Shown: positions 45,487 through 57,735 of the stretch, piece after piece
How positions within the stretch are numbered: the stretch's first letter is position 1
Layout of the letters: each line of letters starts with the position of its first letter
From: Rotaria macrura
Taxonomy: Eukaryota; Rotifera; Eurotatoria; Philodinida; Philodinidae
DNA: 64,000 bases
Assembly: GCA_900239685.1 (NCBI GenBank)
Contig: OENT01000519.1
Coordinates: 1-64,000, forward strand
Reading direction: 5' to 3'
The notes under the pieces: generated by a model
Seen by the model: the letters and a program-made list of their open reading frames with translations, nothing else
Databases searched by the model: none
What the model was told of the DNA's origin: nothing
Made by a program: the position numbers and the translations under genes

Positions 45487-48331
45487 ATATCGACTGATAC
45501 TATCTCTATATATTAAATATTAATCGATGTGTTATTCATTTTATAATGATTATGGAAAAGAGTTTCTTGTCTTTTATTCAAAAGTTATTATTTTAAAGTG
45601 CGAGCAATCATATTTTATTAAAAAAAAACAATAGATGCAATAAAGGTTCCTTCAGGATTAACATCATTGATCATGGTACAAGATAATCTTTTGTCAAAAA
45701 TCTTGATGCATAAAAAATTTAGACAAATAAAAAGTGCCATTATCTTTAGCAACGAGTATTCTGAAATACTTGTAAGCTCGCTATTGCGATTTTATCTTGT
45801 TCAAGGTTGCACGTTTTTCGTTGTTGGGTCAATTGAAGATTTTGAATGATTATCACACTATCGCGATAAAGCTTCTTGTTAGTTTTTAAAAGATGTAAGA
45901 GACCGACCATTTAATATACGATCTTTGAGATTCTACCTAATGGAGAGCGATTGAATAAATTTGTCCTTATTTTAGAACCGCAATTCCAAACAATAAGTCT
46001 GAAGCGTCATAGATACGTCAAGAAAAACTAGAGGATTGCTGCGGATCATTTAACAAGTTCCGATTGATTCAATATGCGCACATGCATCGAGAACATATTT
46101 GAATCGTACTTTATGAGAAATGCGGGATCTAGACGAAAGTGTTCGTAGGCGATGGACGCTGCTTCTTTACAGCCTTTTTTGTATGTGGTCTTCATAATAG
46201 CCTGTTGTGTATCTTCATGTGTTGTTTATTTTGTGAGATGTATCGACAAGGAAATAATCAAATAAAGCTCATCATAGGATATGTGCGCAAAAAATAACAA
46301 ACTTTTCTAGTATTTAAATCGGGAGAAATTGTTTCCTAAGGTTCTTTTATAGAATCTCGAGAGTACTTGGCGTTAATGTTCCTTGCATATTTGAACCAGA
46401 ATTAGTAATTATTATAGATTCATTTCGGTTGATGTCAATTTTTAGCATAAACTATCGCTGTAATATTTAATTGATAATCAATGATGCTATTAATGGTTTT
46501 GATTTAATGGAATTGTTGTATATTTTCCAATCGTAATACATGTACACATGTCTTTGTAGTAGTTGAATGACAGAAGCAAAGGTAGACGAAAGTAGATTTG
46601 AAGCATCATTATTATGTAATTTGTTTATCTAGTTAGAAAGTTGGTTAGCGCAGCTCCGTTGGGGCCAAAATGTGGAACTCGCATATCTATAGTTTCATAT
46701 GCTAATAGAAAACACAAAATGTAACTAGACAAAATTTTCCGCATCGTCTTTCTCTGATAGGCGCCCTATTTTGCATTTTCATTGTTGCTATTAATTCGTT
46801 AGTTTCCATTTTTCGTTGTTCATTTTTCTTATTAAAAACATAGGAAGAAGCAGCAAATGATGTTGTGATGTATGACGATAGTAGAATGCCGGTTGCTATG
46901 CTTGTAACCGTGGGGTGGGGAGTATAAACAATCTCACTCTTAAACTTCCACTCACTATTTTCTTCGAAAACATATGTGAGTTCCACAAAATTATCAAGTA
47001 ATTTATCGTTGTGTTTACAGATATGCTTGTTTTTAACTCTGCTAGTACATTCTATTTTAGATGATCGTTTGATTCATGCATTGTCAATCATTAACTAACA
47101 TGTTGACTATCATTCTAGAACTCGAGAATAGTCAATAAGTTATATTCAAGTTAATATGAAATCAATATGAACATTATTGTACTCATGCTGTGTTGTATAA
47201 ATGGAATGAGTGGCGTCAAAATTTTTAATTTAAGAGAAAACTAAAATTCTCATTTGTTTAAGGTGTCAATAATAAGACATTTTAAAATTAGATTTTATTA
47301 ATTTGAAATGTACGATTAAAATCAATATTTCACGCTCATTTAAAAAGCGCCTACATTTTTATAGAATTTCAACTTTTCTTTTACGTATTTGAATCTACAA
47401 ATGTCAATTTTTCACTCTATCGTGCTACACTTATATATATGCTCAATTCATACCTTTTTCAAATATAACCATTAAAATGCTCCTAATCAATTGTCAATTC
47501 CTATTCATGTCAACTAGACTGATTTCTCCTGTGTTTTCTAGAATTAGCCTTTGTGTAATACAGGATAAGATTTCTATTTCTGTTTTATTGTGAGAATGAA
47601 AATTGACTCCATACAACATTGCGTTAGTTCATTCTTGCAATAAGAAGAATGTCTCAAACGGTGGATGTGTTGCTTAGAATCTACTTTTTATCCAAACATC
47701 TGCTTAAAACAATCTGTCGAATATATAAAAAACATACAAAATATGTCGTACAAATACATTAATAATCCAAATTGAAGACATATCCGAAACAATTCGGTTA
47801 TTACTGGCAAGCTATTGAACTAGAGCATTTTTAATCACTGAGAATATTTCAAAATAACACTTTGTTTTAGTTTAATAAGTTAGATATAGAATTCATTGGT
47901 TAAAAAAATATGAAAGAATGCGTTCGACACTTCAGTTTTCTTTTTATCTACAGCTGCAAATGTATGCTTTTGAATTGAATAATGAAAAAAACCTATGCTT
48001 TGTCTTTGGCTGACTTAATACTAAGACTTAGCAAGAAAATCATTGAGTGTATGATTAAAACTATTCCTTGTTTTTTTTCCAGATAATAAATAAGATAGAA
48101 GTCAGACGAGTGGAAACAAACAGAGAAAAATAACAATGAGGTGATAAGAATGCTCGTTAACTGTTGCAAAAACTGTATCCTTTTGACTGTGTATACAACA
48201 TTCATAAATCAAAAAACAAAAACAAAAGAATGATAATAATAAAAACAAGCACTAGACATATATAGATTCAAGACCCGATGATCAAACAAAAATAAAAACA
48301 AAACAAAACAAAACAAATATTAATTCTCTTA
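45487..48331. other. Long intergenic stretch before SEC24 3' end
   Basis: No gene could be supported. A 94-codon minus-strand frame at 46702-46986 has fairly even composition and a hydrophobic segment, but it lacks splice context and family resemblance. A run of AAAAC repeats (about 48286-48316) lies just beyond the SEC24 stop. Confidence 0.45.
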
Positions 48332-51300
48332 TTAACTAAGAATGTTTCGAATTTCACGATGTAAATAATAGAGAAAGTCAACATAAGATGCGCCTCCTGT
48401 AAAACCTTTATCTTCTACGAGATAGTTTTTGAAAAATGGTTCCATCGAATCACGTTGTCGAATAACATAAAGCTAGAAAGAAAGTCGAAGATCAATAAAA
48501 AACAAACTATGACAATTTCTCTTTACTTTCATATGAGAATTTCGTTCATTGCGAATTATTCTCATTAATGTTCTAACATTCTTTGATATTGGATTATCAA
48601 GTTCAGGGATGTGACACTAAAGACAAGCATTATTTTACTTTATAAATAGATGGATGAACGAAAATTTTCTACTTTTTCTGGTTCAATATTTAATGCTGAT
48701 TGAAGACCAAATACATATTGCACAAATGTGGAATCAATCTGACTACCAAGCCAGATATACATAGCCAAACCATTCTCTATAACAAACATTGAAATTTCCG
48801 TGGAGTTTTTTAATCATGAAATTTTTGTGATCAGATATGTGCGAGATGAAGCTGTAAGTAACGAGACTAAACTTCTTTTGAATTTCACTCGAATTTGATA
48901 CACCATCGACGTAAATGGAAATATTTTACGAGTAGTTATAACTCGAGTTGAAAATTTCACAAAACATCAGTTCTCGATGACTGTAAATGATTTTTCGTCC
49001 TTGTCTATGAATCATGTGTTTAAAAATATTCTTGACTATTCTCAGAGACCTACGTTGATTAGAATTCGTACCTGAACGTCGATCTCTGACTGAAACTTTG
49101 ATATTAATTAGGGGTCTCATTTTTTTTTCTAATCTTACCAATAAGATAAGCTCCTGAATCCGAAAGACGATCATATAAACATCGAATCATTAATGGTGGA
49201 ATTTGATTTTCTTCTAATGTATGCTAAAGAATAGAATTGTACTAATGATTCAAAACTTTCTTTTTCAGTATATCAACAAACCAATGGATAAATTCTTGGA
49301 TACAAATATGCCGATGTTCCTTTTATGTCCATTGACATCAATCGATGCATTAACCAACTACGATCATCAGTTGTTACTGTTTGTGCTAAACATAAATTCA
49401 GTTAATTTTAGTGAATAAATGGAAAAAAAACAACAAGAGAAAATCTTCAACGTACTGCCAATTAAAACATCAGATTTTATTAGTGATGCTACATATATAG
49501 GTAATAATTTTAATGTATCAGGTAAAATTAATTGTCCGGATGTAGTGCCTTGTGCACAATGTTTTCGATAACAAGCCAACATATTAGCAGCTTGTGTTAT
49601 GATATTATCTCGTATACTTTTCGGGGTGGAAATTGAAATAGAACGAATAGCTAAAATATTTATTCAAATGAAAAACATTTATGTTTTACCTCTGAAATTT
49701 CTAATTACTTACCAACTTTTACGATATAATTAAGAATAGTATCAAGGTCACATGATGGATACAGGGATGTATATGACGATGTTACTGTTAATGCTAAGGT
49801 TAATATTCTTAAACGACGTTTACCTGATATACTAGTATACAGTAAAGCAACCTAATTGAAAGAAAAGCAGAAAAGATCAGACATGAGTAGAATTAATAGA
49901 ATTAGTTAACTCACTTGAGTGTAAGCATTAGCGTCCGCAGGTAATTTATCATCATGTTTTAATTCGACAGATACAGTTTTATCAGAATCAATAGTACCAA
50001 ATATCATTTCAGTTGTATTAGTCATAAAAAAATTACCCAGAAAATCTACTGGTCGTATTCCTGAAAACGACAAAAAAGTATTCTTTTTTTATATATTTCT
50101 ATTGATTAGTGGAGTAACTTTGTTGTTTCATTCGACATACCTCCGCTTGTTCGAATACGCATCAATGCATCAAAGGCAGTAGTTCGTTGAAAATTACGTT
50201 TGAGTTCGTCTAATAGACGTTCACCATCATTCTCAATCTTGAAAAACGAAACGAAATATTCTAATTCATATCCAAAATATGATGAATAAACGAAAAGACT
50301 TACTGAAAAATAATTAAATTTATAAATTTGTCCTCCAGATACACGACAAACTTCACCAATTGTAGCAAGATCGAGATAATTATTTGGAAAAACAAACAAA
50401 TCAACAGCGCATCCATTTTGCACACATTCTTCGCCAAGTTTTGTATAAATATTATCAACTGGTGCTAGAAGTGTCTGAAGACAATACGTTAAATTCAATT
50501 GAAAACAGAAAGAAACAAACCAACCTTTTCTTTGTCCGTGCCAAGTAACTTTTTATCATCACGATTTGATAATTTGCCAGGTGCAACAGCAATTGGTAAT
50601 GTTGTGGAAAATATATAAATTTTACCACAACAATTGGCTGTCTATAATGTATGAAAGTATTTAGTGATTTATAGAAATCTCGAAAAACTAATCAAATATT
50701 GCTTTCGTGAATGTAATTACATTCATCTGATTTTCAAAGAGTATATGATTAAAAAAATGCTGCCACAATCTATTTAATAAAGTTTCATAAATTTAGATAT
50801 TCTCTTTTTCATATCTGTCGAAATTGGAATCAACAAACTCTATTCGTAAGTTCTATAATTAGGAGCTTTCACGTGCTGCTTCTCCAGCAGTATCACATCT
50901 AACCTAAGGTAACATAGAGGCGAAGAATAGTTTCACATGATTTACTTTACACTTCCGTTGACTGTGAACCGTGCTTTTTTTATCATTGAAACTAGTTTAT
51001 AGCAAAATGGTATTTGTAATGTATAGATCTTTTTCGTTTTGATTCATTTATCAGTGTCACTTTTTTCTTATAACGACTCTATTAAATTGAATTTTAAAGT
51101 TCTGCTGAGAAATTTTACTTTTAACGCTTGAATGCCCGACTGTATAACCGGTGCTAAAATAGTTTCTGTTTCATGTGTATTTGCAAATGTTTCTGGTATT
51201 TGATCAAGTAAACTATAAATGAAAAGAAGAACAAATGAAAGGACTTGATTTTAAATGCCTATTCAATTACCTATTTATCACACTTTGAGAAGTTTGTGGT

Positions 51301-53433
51301 AAACAAAGAAAGCCTTCATGTAATGGTACGAATACTTCTTCTAGATCGGAGACAATCATCATTTGTGGTTGTCCAAGTGTATTCTAATGAAAATAAAAAT
51401 TCAAAATTAATATCATATTTCAAAAAATAAAATAAAATAGACACTTCTGCATTCTACAAAAGAGTGGTAGGGATGCAAAATAAAGCCGTAAAACGTAGAC
51501 ATGCTTCGAATTCAACAACATAATTCAGTTAGACGGACAATACATTAGATAGAAATGGCTGTACAAACACAAAAAAAAACAAGTTGCTGTCTCTGGCGAT
51601 CTGTCTATCTCTCTCTCTGTCTGCATCGATCTATTCAGATAGTTTACTTGCCCCCTAAAAGATAGATGATATAATAATTAATACTTAAACTATCAAATCG
51701 AGAAACCTAACAATCATTTATCATACTTTAATATTGTAAAAATGCACTTGTTTATCAAATGTTGCAAAACCAACTCGCACTACTGATGTGTCAGCATTTC
51801 CGTCTCTATACACAACAAATACAAATAATTGATGTGAACTATTTAGTCAATCGACGCACTTTGGTAGATATTCTAGAAGTTCAGTTTTTAATATATGACA
51901 AATATATTTGAGAAAACCACTTCGAACACTGTTATAAGATGCATCGATCATAAATATGAATGCTGGTGGTTCAGGCCACTTTTCATCCTAAAATTAATAA
52001 GCATACAAAATAAAACACTTGAAAACTAAACAAAATTAACCTTACTTTACAATATTGTTTCGTTGCTACAATTTCATAGGAACCAAGACACAATTCAGGT
52101 CGTTGATAACAATCTGCACGACGACCACTGTGATCAAGATGATGAAAATATGCGTCAGGAACTACAGAAAGCAAAAAAAATAGAATTCAATATTGAAAAA
52201 AAACTCATGATGCGTTTTGGCAACCTTACCATCTGTTGCTGCTTCACAAAAACAACACAGAAAACGTTTTCCCCCATCAATGAATTGCATAAATGAACAC
52301 ATATATGCTTTACAACGATGACATCGTACTGGACCTATATCACCAAAATCAGTTACTGGTGGCTCAAGCTAAAAGCAAATTTGTACGTGAAATTTTCGAT
52401 TATGTCAAACATGAATCGTAGATTAGAAATACTTCATCTGATCGAACATCTGCCAATGGAGAAATGGATAGAGCAACAGGCATATGAGATTGTTTAATCA
52501 TATCAGTCGAATTAGGTAATGAATATACCGTTGAACGCATTAAACGTGGATTACAACTGCCTTGATCTTGACAAGTAAAATTCGTACCAACCAACGGTGG
52601 CAGTAAACCTGGAGCATTTGTAATAAATGGTTGTTGAATTTTCTCTTGATTTTGTGCAAGTACTTGAATCTTAATAAGGATTTTTTTATTCAAAAAGGAA
52701 ATGATTTTCATTGAATTATTAAATAAATATACTTACAACGTTTGGCACCAAATCTGGATCAATCCGTGTTTGAGGCATCACTTGTGGCGTTGATCCAATA
52801 GATGGTGTTTGACCAGGATATATATTCTGTCCGGTCATTTGACTATTTGGCATGGTTGTTGGACCTGGAAGGTTTGAATAATGAGATTGTGTTGGATAAG
52901 CTGCTTGTGGTGGTAATTGATTATTAGATGGTCCATTATAGAATGCTTGATTACTAGGATATTGATTTGGTTGATAGACTTGTACGCCAGCCATATGTGA
53001 TGGCGTTTGATTGGGAAGAGGAGGTATGAAATTTTGAAATTGAGCATTACCTATTGTTGGCGGAGCACCGAATTGATTAGATGTAACAGGCGAAGATTGC
53101 ATTTGAGTAGATGATAATGATAATCCCGAGTTAATGTACGGATGATGCGCTTGCATTTGATCTGAAAATCAATAAATATCTGTCCATTTGAAATGAGAAC
53201 TTAACAAAAACCATACTCATTCCATTTGTCATCATCGACGATTGTGTATTGAACTGTTCTTGATTCGGAGTTAGTGTTGGTGGATGAGAGAGTGGTTGTG
53301 ATGGCGGCATTTGTGATGCATAATGTTGGTTACTTGATACATTCGGTGGTAAAGTTGGATTGGAATATTGGTGTTGCATTGTTGGTGGATAAATGCCAGT
53401 TTTAATAGGTGTTGGTGGCGGTCTTGCAAGCAT
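48332..53433 (-). CDS. SEC24: SEC24 COPII cargo adaptor
   Basis: Twenty exons: 53217-53433, 52737-53161, 52433-52669, 52230-52368, 52046-52161, 51860-51987, 51727-51805, 51271-51383, 51119-51212, 50525-50641, 50304-50474, 50141-50237, 49915-50060, 49713-49851, 49456-49650, 49282-49385, 49139-49223, 48673-48776, 48527-48616, 48332-48472. All phases close, giving 978 residues. A Pro/Gln/Asn-rich disordered N-terminus (about 290 residues) leads to the zinc finger ([20 protein letters not shown]), the trunk ([15 protein letters not shown]), beta-sandwich, helical domain and a C-terminal gelsolin-like domain ([22 protein letters not shown]). It pairs with SEC23 in the inner COPII coat at ER exit sites and selects cargo. 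The zinc-finger and trunk wording is closest to SEC24C/D. An acceptor (TTTTATAG) lies 21 bases upstream of the ATG. Confidence 0.96.
51595..51630. repeat. CT-rich microsatellite in SEC24 intron 7
   Basis: A short run of CTCTCTCTCTGTCTG words inside the intron between exons 7 and 8; no other feature. Confidence 0.6.
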
Positions 53434-53958
53434 AGTTTTATTTTTAAAATAATTCTATAAAATACAAGAATTCCTTCAAAAAAAATAAAAATATAGTAGC
53501 GTTAGTATAATGAGGTGGCATTTTGCACACGTAATCAAGAAAACAGGAAAATGTCACATCACATAGTACTAAAATAGTGCATGCGTGGACTTTTTTTCTA
53601 TTGGCTAGTCTTTCCCATGCTGTCATTTAATATTCAAACAATTTTTCTAAGATTCATTTGAGAAAGGATCATCGGTGAACATGCTGCTCGATTTAGAAAC
53701 AACATAGGACCCCACATAAAGACAAAAAATGATTCAAAAACTCATGTTTTGTTCTAGACGACAGCTTCGACATTCAACGACATCTACCACATTTTATTGC
53801 ATTGAGAAAGAATATTTTTTAATATAGTTATTAGATAAATGAAAAAATAATACATTCTAATTTACGTATTGCAATTCAAACATGAGAGTTATTTGAAGAG
53901 TTTCGATGGCAATAGACAGGATCGAGAGATGCTGTAGAATACGTAGAAACTCAAGCTA
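53434..53958. promoter_or_regulatory. SEC24 upstream region
   Basis: The 5' flank of SEC24; no gene was seen. Promoter elements could not be defined. Confidence 0.35.
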
Positions 53959-54237
53959 CCCAGGTGGTTGCCATCCGATATCAGATCAGATCAGATCAGA
54001 TTGTATCCGATCGGATACCAGGAAACGAAAACACTGAAAGATCTGATGGAAGAAGTCATTTTATTAATTGTATACTATTTGTTACTTGGGGACATTCCTA
54101 CAAGTAGGTCAAAAGCCTACATTAGAATCCGATAGGAATCCAATAAAAAGGCTCGGAGTATCATTCCTTCTCCAGGAATCCGATCGGATCTGGATAATAA
54201 TTCGATCAGATCGAATTATCGGAATGAATCTACTGGG
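53959..54237. mobile_element. CCCAGG-ended word-repeat element E (GATCAGATC words)
   Basis: About 279 bp, starting CCCAGG and ending ACTGGG. It contains runs of GATCA and GATCGGAT words, and its inner segments resemble the element nested in the mariner (for example GATGGAAGAA in the middle, and ends reading CATTCCGA on the reverse strand). The flanking dinucleotides (TA and AG) do not match, so any target duplication has decayed. No coding capacity. Confidence 0.65.
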
Positions 54238-57200
54238 AGCATCAATATACATTCAAAGTGTATTAATCATCATGTTATTCTATGCATTTTTGTTCGTTGT
54301 GAAGAATATTAAATGTAAGCATTTGTATTGATCAAAGTGAGTTCTGTTTTATATGGGTACATTCATGTACATATATAATGACATTCAACAGTCAGTCGTG
54401 ATTGTGATGCTTTATTGAGATAGATAGAAAATTAGTCGCAACTTCAATCTCATCTATCCGAAGACATTCATGAAGACTTCCGAATATGTTACCTTCCGAT
54501 TATAAACATCATCCAATGCTAATTACATGCTGGCAACAAAAATGTGTCTTATAGTATATCTCTGTCATCAAATCTTGTGAAAAATTAATTTAAACTTGAC
54601 TGCAGCACATCATTTGAAGATATTTTGTTTCGCCTGTTATTTTTTGCAAATATTTGAGCCTAAGTGCAACCCAGTTTGAGCTTCCTCAGTGAATAATATG
54701 TCTAACAAGGCAGGAAATACAGATCAAACTTAGAATTTTTATTTGAATTTAATATGAGTTTCAATGAACTTGATTGACATCATTGATTTGTATTTGCAGT
54801 CAAGAAACTTTCTTTCCTCATCTTTTGAATAGAAATTCACCTAATTAGTTGTACGTTCTTGTTATCAGGTGATGAAAATGTCTTGCTTGCATAGAAATAA
54901 ATGATCCTATCCATGTGTTGGATTTGAAAGAAGAAGGAAGGTTATTATGTTAGCAAAGTGTTGCATATTTAGATGATTAAATATCATGATTATCATTGTT
55001 CCTAATGAAAATAATGAACGATATGAAGTATTCAACAAACTTTCAGACACAAACATCGTACATATTAACATGATCGAGTATTTTCGAAAAGAAATCAAAA
55101 CCGACACTTTCATTCTAATATCTAAATAATAAATGAATTCAAGATAGGAAGTCATACTTGGTTCTTTACAATTACAACAGATTTGAATGCCTTCTAAATA
55201 AATTGTGATGCTCATTAAAAAAATATTCTAAGTGAAACTCCTAAAAACCATTCTAGTTCTTTGTTTGAATACAGTTTTACTTCTCCCATCATATGACAAG
55301 ATTAAAAAATCGTTGATTCGAGTAAATAAATGAAACAAATATTTAGGAAGTTGTAAGGAAATATCTATTCTTTGTACATTACATGTAAGTAAGTTAGCAT
55401 CCTATTCGATTTTTTCTTGTTCAACTTCATTGTTCGACTTGCAAGAGTTCTTCTCTTGGTTATGTAAGGTGAAGAATTTCAATTCTAATCAAAAATTACC
55501 TATTACAGACACTGGTTATGTAGAAAAGAGGGCATGTACATTCTCATCCATCCGTCTTCTTTCACAGCGTATTCACCGATAGTTGCTCACCATTGTTGTC
55601 GTCTATTGAAATGAATAAGAAAGAAACAGTATATCATCATATAAGGAATCCATCGAAGTTGTTTAAATTCGAGTGTAATTTAAATCTGAGAATGATGTCA
55701 TTTGAATTTTGTTCTATGTTACCAAGGATCAGTGTATTACTCATTAGTTGACTACATATGTGACGTCAAAAGAAAACAGTGTCGAGGTTGGTGTCCCATT
55801 TATAAAGAAAACGTTAGTAATCACTAGACAAAGCAGCTCGTTAATAAATTCATATAAATTCAGTGGTTGTTATTCTCCTCAATCAAGATGGTTCACTTTC
55901 TCATCGTCTGTGCTTCCGTTGTTCACATGAATCTATCCCCAATTCCCATTCTTTATTCATCAGCACAAAAATGTTCTATCCTATTTTTACTTCACATGTC
56001 TACATGTAGAGTAGAGTTATGTTCGCCTCACATTGAAACAAAAACGTTTTTGTGTATGCTATGAATGGGAAGTGCTTGAAGGATCACTGTTTTTCGTACT
56101 TGGACAAATATTTGGTAGTTGTAGCCAACTAAACTGATGGAAAACTAATCCTGGAGAAAGCAAACTTGAAAGAATTCTGAAAGATGTGGCTACAAGGTAA
56201 TGTTCCGATGAAAAACCTCAGATTTTCCAAAAGATTTCACAATTAAACTTCAATTATATAGAGAAAATCATCTTTTGGTTTAGGTTAGCCCATTTTTCCT
56301 TCTCTATACTCTTACTTGAGATGGAAGAAGTTCAACTTCTCTTTGAATATTCAGGATTGTTCCAGTCACAAACCTAGTTGGATAAATGATCAAATATTGT
56401 TGTATCTAATCTATGTAGGTTGATGAAAACTAATTGCTTTTCTTTATATGTTTACGTCGTGTTCTTTGGTTAATGGCCATCGCTTTTTGTGTCAACATTG
56501 AGTTTTCCTGTTATATTTTCTTTTCTTCTTTGGTGATCACTTGCATAGTGCTCCTTGTATTGATTCTGTCTATATCTATTTTGTTATCTGATTACTTTCT
56601 CCTTCTAGCACTCCTCCATTCATTACTTTTTATTCTGTAAGGATCCTTTTGATCACAACTATGATATATCATTAAAAATACGGTCTCGAGAATATAGCTG
56701 AATATATTTCTCGATCATATTGGTAAGAAGTAAAATTTCTTAAGGGAATAGTAAACAAACTAACTGTCAAATTTCAGCTTTCATATCATCATACTCATCC
56801 ACAAGATAATATCAATCAATTGACACGAATCGTTTTCAATGTAACTACGGGAGATTTAATGTATATTCTTATTATAGATAGTCTACAGGTTTTGACAAGA
56901 ATACTCAAGACTAGACGAGTTTGTATTTATCAAAGACTGGAAAAAATTGATAACCCAGCATCTAAAATGAATAATTTTGAATGAGAAACAGACATTTAAA
57001 TTAGTTATCTTATTTTCAGACAAAATAGTTCTGTTTACATCAATCTCTTGAGACGTATATATTAGACATAATATGTGTATTCCTGCTAATTAAGTGTCAT
57101 CATCATCATTCGTTGAGCATGACATGTTTTCCTAGAATAGTCTTTTAATGTGATGGCATCGATCATCAAGACTTATCATTACTTGAAGTGATGCCTTGTT

Positions 57201-57735
57201 TTTATTTTGATGTGAAACAAAACAAACGAAAATGTTTAATTAATTTGTTGATATATCTAGAATAGTTTTATTATTGTATATCACCTCATTAAAAAAGGTT
57301 TCTTTTCTGTGCATAAAAACTACAAATATATGTTTCCATGGAAAACTTATTATTGACGTTCTTTCTAAAAAAAAAACACAGAAAAACCGAAACCTTGCTA
57401 AGAACGAATTGAATCTCACGGTTGTATATTCTGACTACAAGATAGCATGTAAATATACACATATTGATAAAGCATTCATGACATGTGATAGAAAAATCTG
57501 ATTTTTCTTCGAGATTTTTTCAAATACTCAAATTTAAATTGTTATTACGAAAGAATATGCCCTTACGCAATGATATATAAACCTAAAAAAATGTTCCATT
57601 CTTTATTATTCTGTTTGACTTTCTTTTATTGGACAATAAAATTAATATATAATATAAACAAAAGAAAAGAAATGATAATTTCAATGAGTAATATAAATGT
57701 ATACATATATCAAAAACAGTTCTGTATCAATGAAA
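54238..57735. other. Long intergenic stretch
   Basis: About 3.5 kb with no supportable gene. Frames of 60-100 codons are scattered on both strands but are Phe/Ile/Leu-rich and show no family features or linked exons. Confidence 0.5.

Noticed and set aside
46702..46986. 94-codon minus-strand frame with a hydrophobic segment
   Set aside because: No splice partners and no family features; it could be a gene relic but nothing supports it.
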